Positions 45,464 through 55,933 of a DNA stretch of 64,000 bases are shown here, piece after piece. The stretch is from Flavivirga abyssicola (GTDB lineage: Bacteria > Bacteroidota > Bacteroidia > Flavobacteriales > Flavobacteriaceae). The stretch lies in NCBI RefSeq assembly GCF_030540775.2, contig NZ_CP141266.1, forward strand, positions 585,501 through 649,500, in the 5' to 3' direction. Position numbers and translations under genes: made by a program. Within the stretch, counting starts at the first letter, position 1; each line of letters begins with the position of its first letter. The notes under the pieces are model-generated. The model was not told where the DNA came from, did not search any database, and saw only the letters and a list, made by a program, of their open reading frames with translations.

Positions 45464-46483
45464 ATGAACAGACAAGACATTACTAGTATAAAACAATTAT
45501 TATCTACTCCAAAAAAGATTGTAATTGTACCACATAAAAATCCAGATGGAGATGCTATTGGTTCAACACTTGGGTTATATCACTACCTTATAAAAGGCAA
45601 TCACCAGGTAAATGTTTTAGTTCCCAATGACTATCCTACTTTCTTAAAATGGATTCCAGGTAATGACACTATTTTAAAGCATGATTCCCAAACTAAAGCA
45701 TGTGATGCACTAATTGAAGCTGCAGATATTATATTTACCCTAGATTTTAATGCATTTCATAGAACAGGTAGTATGGAAACTGTTTTAGCAAATAGCAGTG
45801 CTTTAAAAATTATGATTGATCATCATCAAGCACCAGATGATTACGCTACATATATGTTTAGCGATGTTACAATGAGTTCTACCTGCGAAATGGTATATCA
45901 TTTTATTGATATGCTAGGTGATACAGACTTAATTGATGCTAATATTTCAACTTGCTTGTATGTAGGTATAATGACCGATACTGGATCATTCAGATTTTTA
46001 TCTACAACCAGTAAAACACACCAAATCGTAGCCCAACTTATTGAAAAAGGAGCTAATAATACTGAAATTCATAATAATGTTTACGATACCAATAGCTATG
46101 AACGGTTGCAGCTCTTAGGGTGCGCGTTAAGCAATTTAAAAGTTATTCCCGAAGCAAAAACAGCTTACATAACCCTTTCTCAGGAAGAATTATATAAGTA
46201 CGATTATAAAAAAGGAGACACAGAAGGCGTTGTAAATTATGCTTTGTCTTTAAAAGACACTGTGCTTGCCGCTATTTTTATTGAAGATAAACAAGAAGGC
46301 ATTATAAAAATATCATTACGCTCAAAAGGTAATTTCTCTGTTAACGAATTATCAAGAGCACATTTTGGAGGTGGTGGTCATACCAATGCTGCAGGAGGAA
46401 AAAGTCATTTATCAATGGAGGATACAGTTGCTAAATTTATTAGTATATTGCCTAGTTATAATAAAGCCCTAAATAATGAATAA
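45464..46483 (+). CDS. nrnA: DHH-family oligoribonuclease/pAp phosphatase NrnA-like
   Basis: A 339-residue DHH/DHHA1 phosphoesterase: PHKNPDGDAIGS binds metal, MIDHHQAPDD is the DHH motif, and GGGGHTNAAGG is the C-terminal DHHA1 substrate motif. NrnA degrades short RNA and 3'-phosphoadenosine 5'-phosphate. Overlaps gldI by 8 bases, so the two are coupled. Confidence 0.9.
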   Translation: MNRQDITSIKQLLSTPKKIVIVPHKNPDGDAIGSTLGLYHYLIKGNHQVNVLVPNDYPTFLKWIPGNDTILKHDSQTKACDALIEAADIIFTLDFNAFHRTGSMETVLANSSALKIMIDHHQAPDDYATYMFSDVTMSSTCEMVYHFIDMLGDTDLIDANISTCLYVGIMTDTGSFRFLSTTSKTHQIVAQLIEKGANNTEIHNNVYDTNSYERLQLLGCALSNLKVIPEAKTAYITLSQEELYKYDYKKGDTEGVVNYALSLKDTVLAAIFIEDKQEGIIKISLRSKGNFSVNELSRAHFGGGGHTNAAGGKSHLSMEDTVAKFISILPSYNKALNNE

Positions 46484-47018
46484 ACTATTAACATTAACCG
46501 TTGTCTTACTGGCATTACACTGCAAAACACCCGAAGCAAGACGTCCCGTTTCTGTAAAAACGGGTTCATTTATAGATGCCTCAGTTGAGCGTAATAAAAG
46601 GCGCTTTGCCAACGAGCAAGTTTCCATAGAAAAAATTATGCAAGAGCAAGACAATAATTACTTAGCCTCTGAGAGTGGTTTTTGGTATTATTACAATAAT
46701 AAAACAGAAATTGATACTTTAAAAACACCTCTCTTTGGAGATATTATAAACTATAATTATAACGTAAAAGCTTTAAATGGCAGCTTAATATATTCAAAAG
46801 AAGATATTAAAACGCAAACCTATGCTATGGATAAAGAAGAATTATTTACAGGGTTACGTGAAGGTTTAAAACTAATGAAAACTGGTGAAACTGCTACCTT
46901 TATATTCCCTTCGCAAAAAGCATATGGTTATTATGGCGATGAAAATAAAATAGGGAGTAACACGCCCATAATTTGTGAAGTTACAGTGAACTCAATTACC
47001 CAAAATCAAACTAATTAA
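46476..47018 (+). CDS. gldI: gliding-motility peptidyl-prolyl isomerase lipoprotein GldI
   Basis: A 180-residue lipoprotein (Cys16 in LLALHC) with a helical N-terminal part and a C-terminal FKBP domain (about 85-176, [32 protein letters not shown]). GldI is needed for gliding motility and type IX secretion in Flavobacterium johnsoniae, probably folding other Gld proteins. It is followed by another isomerase gene 2 bases later. Confidence 0.9.
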   Translation: MNKLLTLTVVLLALHCKTPEARRPVSVKTGSFIDASVERNKRRFANEQVSIEKIMQEQDNNYLASESGFWYYYNNKTEIDTLKTPLFGDIINYNYNVKALNGSLIYSKEDIKTQTYAMDKEELFTGLREGLKLMKTGETATFIFPSQKAYGYYGDENKIGSNTPIICEVTVNSITQNQTN

Positions 47019-47020
47019 TA

Positions 47021-48148
47021 ATGAATTTTTTAAAAAAATCTATCAAAGTTTTATCTATTACGTCTTTAATAATTTTAGCTTCATGTAAAGCACAATATCC
47101 AGACCTTGAGGATGGACTATATGCAGAATTCATTACTACAGAAGGTATTATGGTTGCTAAATTAGAGCATAAAAAAGCACCTATAACTGTTGCTAATTTT
47201 GTATCATTAGCAGAGGGTACTAATACAATGGTAGACAGTATATATAAAGGAAAAAAATTCTATAACGGACTTATTTTCCATCGGGTTATAGATAAATTTA
47301 TGATTCAAGGAGGCGATCCTACAGGTACTGGAGGAGGAAGTCCTGGTTATAAATTTACAGATGAGTTTCATCCTGATTTAAAACATGATAAACCTGGTAT
47401 TTTATCTATGGCAAACTCCGGACGTAACACAAATGGGAGTCAATTTTTTATTACAGAAGTTCCAAAACCTCATTTAGACAATGGATATAATATTTTTGGA
47501 GAATTGGTTCTTGGAATAAATATTCAAGATAGTATTTCTAATGTAAAAACCGGTTCTGGCGATAGGCCAATAAAAGATGTTGTTATTAAAGAACTGAACA
47601 TTATTAGAAAAGGAAAAGAAGCTAAATCTTTTGATGCTCCTAGCACATTTAACAATCATTTTGCTGAAGCAGAACGTAAAGAAAAAGAAAAGAAAGCCAG
47701 AAAAGAAGCTATTATAAAAGCGTCTAAAGAGAAGTTTGATAAACAAAAAAACGAAGCCACTACATTGTCTTCAGGTTTACAATATGTTGTTACAGAAAAA
47801 GGCAATGGAGAAAAATTACCAGAAAGTGCTGAAGTACTTACGCACTATGCCGTATATTTTGAAAATGGAAAATTACTTCAAACGAGTAAACTAGAAATTG
47901 CTGAAGCTCTTGATGCTGTAAATGAAAAACGTAAAGCTGCAAACCAATACCAACCAATTACCGCAGGTATTGGTCCAGATGCTGGTATGATTCCAGGTTT
48001 TAAAGAAGGCTTACAGCAATTGAGTGTTGGAGACAAGGCAACATTATTCATTCCATATCACTTAGCATATGGAGAAGCTGGAACTAGAGGAATTCCTGGG
48101 AAATCTAATATCATTTTTGAAGTCGAAATCATAGAACTTTTAAAGTAA
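47021..48148 (+). CDS. cyclophilin-FKBP fusion peptidyl-prolyl isomerase lipoprotein
   Basis: A 375-residue lipoprotein (lipobox ILASC, Cys22). Residues 30-195 form a cyclophilin with [20 protein letters not shown] and the [12 protein letters not shown] segment; a charged linker (205-240) leads to a C-terminal FKBP domain (about 250-375, [20 protein letters not shown]). Having both isomerase families in one chain is seen in Bacteroidota. Probably folds exported proteins together with GldI. Confidence 0.9.
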   Translation: MNFLKKSIKVLSITSLIILASCKAQYPDLEDGLYAEFITTEGIMVAKLEHKKAPITVANFVSLAEGTNTMVDSIYKGKKFYNGLIFHRVIDKFMIQGGDPTGTGGGSPGYKFTDEFHPDLKHDKPGILSMANSGRNTNGSQFFITEVPKPHLDNGYNIFGELVLGINIQDSISNVKTGSGDRPIKDVVIKELNIIRKGKEAKSFDAPSTFNNHFAEAERKEKEKKARKEAIIKASKEKFDKQKNEATTLSSGLQYVVTEKGNGEKLPESAEVLTHYAVYFENGKLLQTSKLEIAEALDAVNEKRKAANQYQPITAGIGPDAGMIPGFKEGLQQLSVGDKATLFIPYHLAYGEAGTRGIPGKSNIIFEVEIIELLK

Positions 48149-48159
48149 AAACAAAACGT

Positions 48160-49089
48160 ATGCATGCATTAAAATTTGATTGGAATCCTGTAACTGGAAT
48201 TGACATTATTGGGAATTTCAAATTACACTTCTATAGTCTTATGTGGGTCATTGCCTTTATAATAGGCTGGTATATAATGAAACGTATTTTTACTAAAGAA
48301 AAGATATCTTTAGATTATCTAGACCCTTTATTTATTTATACCGTATTAGCGACTATGCTTGGAGCACGCTTAGGACATGTTTTATTTTATCAATCAGAAT
48401 TAATATCTCAAGACTTCTTTAGTATTTTTCTACCATTCAAATTTAAAGGCGGCTTTGAATTTACAGGCTTTCAAGGATTGGCTAGTCATGGTGCTGCTAT
48501 TGGTATAATTATAGGGATGTACTTGTATCGAAAAAAATACAACTATAAATCATTATTATGGGTTTTAGATCGTGTTGTTATATCGGTAGCTTCTGGTGCC
48601 GTTTTTATTAGAATTGGAAACTTTATTAACTCTGAGATTATTGGAAAAGTTACCGAATCTAATTTTGGAGTTCGTTTTATTCAAGACCAGTACCATAAGA
48701 GTCATATCACACAACTCACAGGTATTAAAGACGTTCAGGAAGCTTATAATGCTGTTACAGATAATCCTCAATTTGCAGAATTATTAGAAAAAGTACCTTA
48801 CAGACACCCAGCACAGTTATACGAATCTTTTTGCTATATTTTTGTGTTTATAATTTTATGGTATTTCTATTCAAAAACTAAAAAAAGAGAACAAACAGGT
48901 TTCCTTTTCGGGTTGTTTTTAATCTTGTTATGGACCATTCGTTTCTTTGTTGAATTTACAAAAGAGCCTCAGGGTGATGAATATATAAATTGGGCCGGTT
49001 TGAATACAGGACAATGGCTTAGTATCCCATTCATTCTTATTGGTTTATATTTTATGTTTGTTTACAAACCAAAAACAGCTGTTAAATAA
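48160..49089 (+). CDS. lgt: prolipoprotein diacylglyceryl transferase
   Basis: A 309-residue inner-membrane enzyme that adds diacylglycerol to the lipobox Cys of prolipoproteins. Seven helices and the motifs GARLGHVLFY, GLASHGAAIG, RIGNFINSEIIG and HPAQLYE are present. It lies just after two lipoprotein genes and 1 base before a further one. Confidence 0.95.
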   Translation: MHALKFDWNPVTGIDIIGNFKLHFYSLMWVIAFIIGWYIMKRIFTKEKISLDYLDPLFIYTVLATMLGARLGHVLFYQSELISQDFFSIFLPFKFKGGFEFTGFQGLASHGAAIGIIIGMYLYRKKYNYKSLLWVLDRVVISVASGAVFIRIGNFINSEIIGKVTESNFGVRFIQDQYHKSHITQLTGIKDVQEAYNAVTDNPQFAELLEKVPYRHPAQLYESFCYIFVFIILWYFYSKTKKREQTGFLFGLFLILLWTIRFFVEFTKEPQGDEYINWAGLNTGQWLSIPFILIGLYFMFVYKPKTAVK

Positions 49090-49090
49090 G

Positions 49091-49588
49091 ATGTTGTTAC
49101 CTAAACGTTTTTCTTTATTAATTTTTATAACGTCTACTGGTTTACTTTTAAATCTTTCGGCTTGTAAAGAAAACAAAAAGACCATAAAACAGACTGAAGT
49201 TATTTTTAAGAAAGAAGGTGAACTTACCATTTTTAAGTCTATTGACTCTACAAAAATAACGTTAGATATCGAAATAGCCGATACAGATTTTGATGTTCAA
49301 ACTGGATTAATGTATAGAAATTCTATGGACACAAAACAGGGGATGCTATTTGTATTTGAAGACGTAAAAGAGCGTTTCTTTTATATGAAGAACACCAAAA
49401 TACCTTTAGACTTAATTTACATCAATGAAAATAAAAGTATAGTGAGCTTTCAGAAAAATGCTAAACCATTTGATGAAAGCTCTTTACCATCTAATTTTCC
49501 TGCAAAATATGTATTGGAAATTAATGCCGGTTTAATTGATACTTGGGGGCTTTCGGTTGGTGATAGTATTAATTACACGGAAGACTGA
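49091..49588 (+). CDS. DUF192 lipoprotein
   Basis: About 165 residues with lipobox LNLSAC (Cys25) and a DUF192 domain (about 50-160, TGLMYRNSMDTKQGMLFVFE and FYMKNTKIPLDLIYI). Function unknown; often small exported. An upstream ATG at 49040 lies inside lgt and is rejected since ATG 49091 begins the lipoprotein signal directly after the lgt stop. Confidence 0.85.
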   Translation: MLLPKRFSLLIFITSTGLLLNLSACKENKKTIKQTEVIFKKEGELTIFKSIDSTKITLDIEIADTDFDVQTGLMYRNSMDTKQGMLFVFEDVKERFFYMKNTKIPLDLIYINENKSIVSFQKNAKPFDESSLPSNFPAKYVLEINAGLIDTWGLSVGDSINYTED

Positions 49589-49604
49589 AAACAAGACCTA
49601 AGAT

Positions 49605-49715
49605 TGGAAGACCGAAGACCAAGGACCAAAGACGAAACACTGAATACTGAATACTGCGACTGAACACTGAATACTGAGACCGCATACTGCGACTAAACAC
49701 CAAACACCAAGCAAA
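49605..49715. repeat. degenerate heptanucleotide repeat cluster
   Basis: Seven-base units that drift: GAAGACC, AAGGACC, AAAGACG, then ACTGAAT repeated with ACTGCG and ACTGAAC, then ACTAAAC and ACCAAAC. It fills the gap between converging genes DUF192 and valS. The ACTGAATACTG unit also occurs at 41141-41270. Confidence 0.65.
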
Positions 49716-49723
49716 CAACTAAC

Positions 49724-52390
49724 TTAATGCAAACTCGACAAACTTGCTTTAAGTGTTTCAATTTTTGCCAAAGCATCAGCTTCTTTTTTCTTCTCACTAG
49801 CAACAACTTGTTCTGGTGCTCCAGCAACAAAACGTTCATTAGAAAGTTTCTTTTGTACAGATTTCAAAAAACCTTCTGTATAATTTAGCTCTTCTGTTAA
49901 TTTTTTAATTTCAGCTTCAACATCAATACTACCTGCCATAGGTATAAAATATTCATTAGATTTTACCCTGTAAGTTAAAGCACCATCAACAGCATCAGAC
50001 ACATAATCGATGCTTTCTAAGTTTCCTAGTTTAGAAATAATACTATCGAATGTTGTATGACTCTTTTCATTATTAATTACCGAAAAGCCAATAGCATCTT
50101 TAAAAGCTATATTTTTTTGTTTTCTAATATTTCTAATACCAGAAATAACTTCCGAAGCAAATTCAAATTCATCAATTAACCCGGCATTAATTGGCTTAGA
50201 TTCTGGCCATTTAGCAACAATTAATGCTTCTTCTGGAGTTCTTTCAGTGATATAATGCCATATATCTTCCGTTAAGAACGGCATAAAAGGATGTACTATT
50301 TTTAAATTATCTTCAAAAATAGCAATAGCACTTTTTAAAGTTTTAGCATCAATTGGTTGTTGATACCCTGGTTTGATCATTTCTAAGAACCATCCGCAAA
50401 AATCATCATAAATAAGCTTATAAGTAGTCATTAATGCATCACTCAATCTATATTTACTAAAATGGTCTTCAATCTCAATTAAAGCCTTCTGAAATTTCGA
50501 TTCATACCATTCTACAGCAATCTTACTTGATTCTGGTTGTGAAATGTTTTTATCAACTTCCCATCCATCAACCAAACGATAGGCATTCCAGATTTTGTTT
50601 CCAAAACCTTTACCTTGCTGACAAAGTGCTTCATCAAACATTAAATCATTTCCTGCCGCAGAACTTAATAATAACCCAACACGAACGCCACCAGCTCCAT
50701 ACGCTTCTATAAGCTTTAAAGCATCTGGCGAATTACCAAGTTGTTTAGACATTTTACGGCGTTGCTTATCGCGAACTAAACCCGTTAAATACACATTTTT
50801 AAACGGTTTTTCACCTTTATATTCGTAGCCTGAGATTATCATACGTGCTACCCAAAAGAATAAAATATCTGGTCCTGTTACCAAATCATTTGTTGGGTAA
50901 TAGTATTTAATATCCTCATTCTCTGGATTTCTAATCCCATCAAAAACACTTATTGGCCATAACCATGAACTAAACCAAGTATCCAAAGCATCAGTATCTT
51001 GTTTTAAGTCCGAAGCTTGAAGTTCGGAGTTTGAAGTCTTCTCCTGTGCCAATTCCAAAGCTCTTTCAATCGTCTCTGCAACTACAAAATCCTCTTTTCC
51101 TTCTCCGTAGTAATACGCTGGAATTTGTTGTCCCCAAAGTAATTGACGTGAAATATTCCAATCGCGAATATTCTCCATCCAGTGACGATACGTATTTTCA
51201 AATTTCTTAGGAAACAAATTAATTTCAGAATCTTCACCTAAAACCGCTTTAATTGCAGGTTTTACCAAATCTTCCATTTTTAAAAACCACTGATCACTTA
51301 AACGTGGTTCTATAACAGCTTTAGTTCTTTCCGAAGTTCCTACTTTATTAATATGGGTTTCCGTTTTCACTAAAACACCAGTTTCCTCTAATTCTTTAAC
51401 AACCGATTTTCTAGCTACAAAACGGTCTTGTCCTTCAAAATGTAATCCAAAACTATTTAGAGAAGCGTCTTCATTAAAAATATCTATAACTTCCAGCTGA
51501 TGTTTATCTCCTAAATTCTTATCGTTTTCATCATGTGCAGGTGTTACTTTAAGACATCCAGTACCAAATTCAACATCTACATAGTCATCTTCAATAATAG
51601 GAATCACACGGTTACATATGGGTACAATGGCCTTTTTTCCACGCAAGTGCAAAAACCTTTCATCATTGGGGTTAATACAAATGGCTGTATCTCCAAAAAT
51701 AGTTTCAGGACGTGTAGTTGCTATGGTTAGGTATTCTTCCCTTAGATCCTTCTTACTCGCCCCTGCTCCTTCCGAAAGGATTTTATATTTTAAATAATAT
51801 AAATTCCCTTGACGTTCCTCATGAATAACCTCTTCATCAGATAAGGTTGTTTTTGCTTCAGGATCCCAGTTTACCATTCGGAAACCACGATAAATCAATC
51901 CTTTATTGTATAAATCTACAAATACTTTGATAACAGCTTCACTCATATCGTCATCCATCGTGAACTTGGTTCGTTCCCAATCGCAAGAGCATCCTAACTT
52001 TTTTAGCTGTTCTAAAATAACACCTCCATATTCATGAGTCCAATCCCATGCATGTTTTAAAAACTCATCGCGAGACAAATCGTTTTTATCAATACCTTGT
52101 TCTTTTAATTTAGCAACTACTTTTGCCTCGGTAGCAATAGATGCATGATCTGTACCCGGTACCCAACAAGCATTTTTACCTTGCAAACGCGCCCGACGAA
52201 TTAACACATCTTGAATCGTGTTATTAAGCATATGCCCCATATGTAAGACTCCCGTTACATTAGGTGGGGGTATTACAATAGTATAAGGTTCTCTTTCATC
52301 TGGCTCTGAATGAAAATAATTATGCTTCATCCAGTAATCATACCACTTACTTTCTACTTGATTCGCCTCATATTTTGAAGGTATTTGCAT
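49724..52390 (-). CDS. valS: valyl-tRNA synthetase
   Basis: An 888-residue class I synthetase that charges tRNA-Val. HIGH box is HMGH in PPNVTGVLHMGHMLNN; KMSKS box is KMSKQ in RRKMSKQLGNSPD; the CP1 editing domain and a C-terminal coiled coil (NYTEGFLKSVQKKLSNERF) are present. An ATG at 52423 is in frame but lies at the promoter -7 box, so ATG 52390 (MQIPSKYEA) is the real start. Confidence 0.95.
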   Translation of the reverse strand: MQIPSKYEANQVESKWYDYWMKHNYFHSEPDEREPYTIVIPPPNVTGVLHMGHMLNNTIQDVLIRRARLQGKNACWVPGTDHASIATEAKVVAKLKEQGIDKNDLSRDEFLKHAWDWTHEYGGVILEQLKKLGCSCDWERTKFTMDDDMSEAVIKVFVDLYNKGLIYRGFRMVNWDPEAKTTLSDEEVIHEERQGNLYYLKYKILSEGAGASKKDLREEYLTIATTRPETIFGDTAICINPNDERFLHLRGKKAIVPICNRVIPIIEDDYVDVEFGTGCLKVTPAHDENDKNLGDKHQLEVIDIFNEDASLNSFGLHFEGQDRFVARKSVVKELEETGVLVKTETHINKVGTSERTKAVIEPRLSDQWFLKMEDLVKPAIKAVLGEDSEINLFPKKFENTYRHWMENIRDWNISRQLLWGQQIPAYYYGEGKEDFVVAETIERALELAQEKTSNSELQASDLKQDTDALDTWFSSWLWPISVFDGIRNPENEDIKYYYPTNDLVTGPDILFFWVARMIISGYEYKGEKPFKNVYLTGLVRDKQRRKMSKQLGNSPDALKLIEAYGAGGVRVGLLLSSAAGNDLMFDEALCQQGKGFGNKIWNAYRLVDGWEVDKNISQPESSKIAVEWYESKFQKALIEIEDHFSKYRLSDALMTTYKLIYDDFCGWFLEMIKPGYQQPIDAKTLKSAIAIFEDNLKIVHPFMPFLTEDIWHYITERTPEEALIVAKWPESKPINAGLIDEFEFASEVISGIRNIRKQKNIAFKDAIGFSVINNEKSHTTFDSIISKLGNLESIDYVSDAVDGALTYRVKSNEYFIPMAGSIDVEAEIKKLTEELNYTEGFLKSVQKKLSNERFVAGAPEQVVASEKKKEADALAKIETLKASLSSLH

Positions 52391-52420
52391 ACTTTGGAAT
52401 AGTTTTTGAACATTGATGTG

Positions 52421-52428
52421 CAAAAGTA
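52421..52428 (-). promoter_or_regulatory. TAnnTTTG box for valS
   Basis: TACTTTTG on the minus strand with TTC 19 bases upstream. The transcription start would be near 52414, inside the longer reading frame, which supports the shorter start. Confidence 0.5.
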
Positions 52429-52806
52429 CTTATATTTCTTTTTCTGTGAAATGAGCATAGCTATTAATTTCATTAATAAATACGATTTTAATATGCAAAC
52501 TGTATCTCACTGTTAAAAATAAATATAAACAGATGAAAAAGTTATAATATTAATCGTAAAACAATAAGTAATAATATTTTAACAAAAAACTGGCTTATTT
52601 GAGAAAAGTTGTACGTACTTTTAACTCTGTTGAATATGTTAACATACCTGTATTATGTCTAATATTTTTGCAGGTTGTAGAAAAAGTAAGTATGTTTGAC
52701 ATGGAATTAGGAGTAATAATATAAACGTTACTTCGTCCAATAGTTATAGAAAATTTATTTAATGCAAATTGCATTTGAACATATAAAACAATAAAAAAAC
52801 AGAAAA
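52429..52806. other. AT-rich divergent gap between valS and DUF1573
   Basis: No gene was found. TATTTTTG at 52663-52670 on the plus strand is a -7 match that would give a leader of about 130 bases. AAAAGT, 7 bases, ACTTTT near 52610-52630 is an inverted repeat. Confidence 0.4.
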
Positions 52807-53232
52807 ATGAAACAATTAATTACAATTTTATTTATCGGATTAATCAGCCTATCTGTAAATGCACAAGGTAAGGTAGCTAAGATAGAATTTAAAACGGATA
52901 CTATTGATTATGGTACTATTGAAAAAGGATCAAATGGTGTACGTGTTTTTGAATTTACAAATACTGGTGATGCACCGCTTATAATCTCTAAAGTGTCATC
53001 TAGTTGTGGTTGTACTATTCCAAAAAAACCAAAAGATCCTATTTTACCAGGAAAAACCGGAGAAATAGAGGTTAAATATGACACAAACAGAGTAAACCCT
53101 ATTAGAAAAACGATTACTGTTATTTCTAATGCAGATACCCCTACTGTTGCTTTAAAAATTAAAGGCTTAGTAGTAGACTCAAGCAAAAAGAGTGTTTTAG
53201 AAAAGAAAGATAAAAGTATTGTTCAGCAATAA
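52807..53232 (+). CDS. exported DUF1573 protein
   Basis: A 141-residue protein with signal peptide (ends SVNAQ) and one DUF1573 (ASH-like beta sandwich) domain, including FTNTGDAPLIISKVSSSCGC and the PGKTGEIEVKYDT strand. Role unknown; such proteins are common in the Bacteroidota periplasm. Own terminator follows. Confidence 0.85.
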   Translation: MKQLITILFIGLISLSVNAQGKVAKIEFKTDTIDYGTIEKGSNGVRVFEFTNTGDAPLIISKVSSSCGCTIPKKPKDPILPGKTGEIEVKYDTNRVNPIRKTITVISNADTPTVALKIKGLVVDSSKKSVLEKKDKSIVQQ

Positions 53233-53256
53233 ACTTCTTTTACAAAAGAAAATAAG

Positions 53257-53286
53257 AGCCCAAACCATATCGTTTGGGCTTTTTTA
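53257..53286 (+). terminator. terminator between converging genes
   Basis: AGCCCAAAC/GTTTGGGCT stem with six-base loop and T tract on both strands; serves DUF1573 and the aspartyl protease gene. Confidence 0.75.
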
Positions 53287-54639
53287 TTTAAAAAGGTCTT
53301 CTAATTTAAAATTGAAAGTTAAAACGCTACCATTTCTTTCAATTTTAAGTTTAATACGTTTCCCTGAATCTTCATAAAACATGTGAATTAGCTCTTGAAG
53401 CTTTAATCGATGGGTATCCTTGTTATTTATACTCAAAACGACATCTCCTATAAGCAGCCCAGCTTTTTCTGCTGGAGAATCTTTTCTTAATTCCACTATA
53501 GTATAAGCTGGCTTTAATGATAATTTGTATTTAGTATCTATTATAACTTTTATACCGCTTTGGGCACTCCCGTACTGCTTATCTTCTTTTGGGGTTTCAT
53601 TATCTTGCTCCCTTACTAATCTAAAACCCTCGTGAGCCAACTCAATACCACTTTTATTATACCTAAACTTCTCATTAAAATAACGGTTCTTTGTTAATGT
53701 GACTATAGCTCTTTGATAATCAAAAATAACATTAAAACGTTTTAAAATATTGCCTGACAAACTTCCATTTCTGTTTTTATGTTTTCTTGCATGTGATATA
53801 TACGTTGAATCCGGAAATGAAACATTAACCTTATCAAGCATAAAGCTTTTTAAAGAAAAATTTCTAACTTTTGAACGTTTACCATAAACACTGCCACTCA
53901 AGCCATGACCAAGAAAATCATAAAAATATTTATTACTAGATTTTATTCCCAAAGAATCATCTTCAAACAACCACAAAGCATCACTGCCTCCAGAATCTAT
54001 CAATAGCTTAACAGGAATCATTTTCCTATTCATTACTACTTCTGCATTTATATAAGGCTTGTTATTATAAAACTCCAAATTTAGCCTTTCACAGTTTTTA
54101 CATTTTTTATACGTATACGCTTCCGGCTTTGTTAGTTTTATAATCTTTTTAGAATAGTTTATTTCAACTACTAAATCCTTAAATAAATCAAAACCAACTA
54201 TACCATGAACCGGAAAACCTAATCTGGGAGCAAAATTGAGATTAGAATCAAAAACGGCATATAAATCCTGCTTTAGCTTAATAGCTTCTCCTACTTTAAA
54301 AATATTATTCTTAGATCTTAATGCTTCTACAGATTCTCCTTTACCTAAACCTCTTAAAAATATAGTCTCGGTATCTTTTATTTTTAAAGTATCAGAAACA
54401 TTTAGGAAATTGAAAATAATCGGTTTACTTACTCCCGTATCTAATAAAAAAGATAATTTAACACCATTCACTTCAACAGGAATTATAATTAAATTATTTA
54501 TTAATTTGAACCTAATTTTATCTGACTGTTTTTTATTTTGAATAACAAAATTTTTTTGAGAATAGCTAAGGTTACTAACACAAAAAATTATTAAAATAAG
54601 AATTAAGAGCTTTTTAATTGAGAAGCATGCAATTTTCAT
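53284..54639 (-). CDS. aspartyl protease-like protein with PDZ domain
   Basis: A 451-residue exported protein: signal peptide (about 1-27), two retropepsin-like halves with catalytic Asp in LLDTGVSKP and LIDSGGSDAL, and a C-terminal PDZ domain (about 355-448, KAGLLIGDVVLSINNKD). This two-Asp plus PDZ layout is the Bacteroidota aspartyl protease family; substrates unknown. No TTG-type promoter was seen. Confidence 0.88.
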   Translation of the reverse strand: MKIACFSIKKLLILILIIFCVSNLSYSQKNFVIQNKKQSDKIRFKLINNLIIIPVEVNGVKLSFLLDTGVSKPIIFNFLNVSDTLKIKDTETIFLRGLGKGESVEALRSKNNIFKVGEAIKLKQDLYAVFDSNLNFAPRLGFPVHGIVGFDLFKDLVVEINYSKKIIKLTKPEAYTYKKCKNCERLNLEFYNNKPYINAEVVMNRKMIPVKLLIDSGGSDALWLFEDDSLGIKSSNKYFYDFLGHGLSGSVYGKRSKVRNFSLKSFMLDKVNVSFPDSTYISHARKHKNRNGSLSGNILKRFNVIFDYQRAIVTLTKNRYFNEKFRYNKSGIELAHEGFRLVREQDNETPKEDKQYGSAQSGIKVIIDTKYKLSLKPAYTIVELRKDSPAEKAGLLIGDVVLSINNKDTHRLKLQELIHMFYEDSGKRIKLKIERNGSVLTFNFKLEDLFK

Positions 54640-54742
54640 AAAATGAATTTACGAATCTTTTAGATTAACTTGATTATTTAGTCTTGTTTTTTAAAAAAAC
54701 TTTAAGATAATTTTCTCAACTTTGCAGCATAATTTATCATCA

Positions 54743-55933
54743 ATGCCAACAATATCGAAAAAAGGGCAAAAAATGCCTGCATCACCAATACGCAAGTTAG
54801 TTCCTTATGCTGAAGAAGCTGTAAAAAAAGGAAAAAGTATTTACTATTTAAATATTGGGCAACCAGACATTAAAACACCTAAAATTGCTCTGCAAGCTGT
54901 AAGAGAGAGCAATTTAGATGTATTAGCTTATTCAAGATCGGAAGGATCTGAAATATATAGACAAAAAATTTCGACATATTATTCTAAACACCATATTAAC
55001 GTTACTCACGATGATATTGTAGTAACAACCGGAGGTAGTGAGGCACTTCTCTTTGCTTTTGGAAGTATTATGGATATTGATGATGAAATTATTATCCCTG
55101 AGCCATTTTATGCTAATTACAACGGATTCTCGACAGCATCTGGAGTAAAAGTAGTACCAGTAATTTCTAAGATTGAAAATAATTTTGCCTTACCTCCAAT
55201 TGAAGAATTTGAGAAGTTAATTACACCTAAAACCAAGGCCATTTTAATTTGTAATCCCGGAAACCCAACAGGTTATTTATACTCTAAAGAAGAAATACAA
55301 AAATTAGCAGCTATAGTTAAAAAACATGATTTGTTTTTAATTGCTGATGAAGTTTACCGAGAATTCACATATGATGGCAATACACACTATTCCGTCATGC
55401 AAGAAACAGGACTCGAAGATCATGCTATTATGATTGATTCCGTTTCAAAACGATATAGCATGTGTGGTGCTAGGGTTGGATGCTTAGTATCAAAGAACAA
55501 GACCCTCATACAAACTGTTTTAAAATTTGCTCAAGCACGTTTAAGTCCTCCAACATTAGCGCAAATTGCTAGTGAAGCAGCGCTTGAAACCCCTCAAAGT
55601 TACTTTAATGATGTTATTGAAGAATATGTAGAAAGAAGAAACACTTTAATTACTGAATTACAAAAAATAGAGGGTGTTAAAGTAGCAAAACCCAAAGGCG
55701 CATTTTACTGTATTGCCGAACTTCCTGTGAAAAACTCTGATGATTTTGCTCAGTGGCTTTTAGAGCATTTTGATGTTAATGGTGAAACTATAATGGTTGC
55801 CCCTGCTGGTGGTTTTTACTCAACACCTGGAGTTGGTCTAAACCAAATACGAATTGCCTACGTGCTAAAAGAGGAAAGCTTAATAAAAGCAGTTAACATT
55901 TTAAAAGAGGCTTTAAAGGCTTATAACGATTAG
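54743..55933 (+). CDS. class I/II pyridoxal-phosphate aminotransferase
   Basis: About 396 residues of fold type I. The PLP Lys lies in SVSKRYSMCGAR, with CNPGNPTG, IADEVYREF and RIAYVL (Arg for the substrate carboxylate). Probably an aspartate or related aminotransferase; exact amino donor cannot be read. TTG at 54722 is in frame, but ATG 54743 (MPTISKKG) is the family start. Its TAG overlaps the GTG of murB by one base. Confidence 0.9.
   Translation: MPTISKKGQKMPASPIRKLVPYAEEAVKKGKSIYYLNIGQPDIKTPKIALQAVRESNLDVLAYSRSEGSEIYRQKISTYYSKHHINVTHDDIVVTTGGSEALLFAFGSIMDIDDEIIIPEPFYANYNGFSTASGVKVVPVISKIENNFALPPIEEFEKLITPKTKAILICNPGNPTGYLYSKEEIQKLAAIVKKHDLFLIADEVYREFTYDGNTHYSVMQETGLEDHAIMIDSVSKRYSMCGARVGCLVSKNKTLIQTVLKFAQARLSPPTLAQIASEAALETPQSYFNDVIEEYVERRNTLITELQKIEGVKVAKPKGAFYCIAELPVKNSDDFAQWLLEHFDVNGETIMVAPAGGFYSTPGVGLNQIRIAYVLKEESLIKAVNILKEALKAYND

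Noticed and set aside
49040-49090. Longer DUF192 start inside lgt
   Set aside because: It would put extra hydrophobic residues before the lipoprotein signal; ATG 49091 sits right after the lgt stop.
52391-52423. Longer valS start at 52423
   Set aside because: The promoter -7 box lies at 52421-52428, so the longer start would not be transcribed from it.
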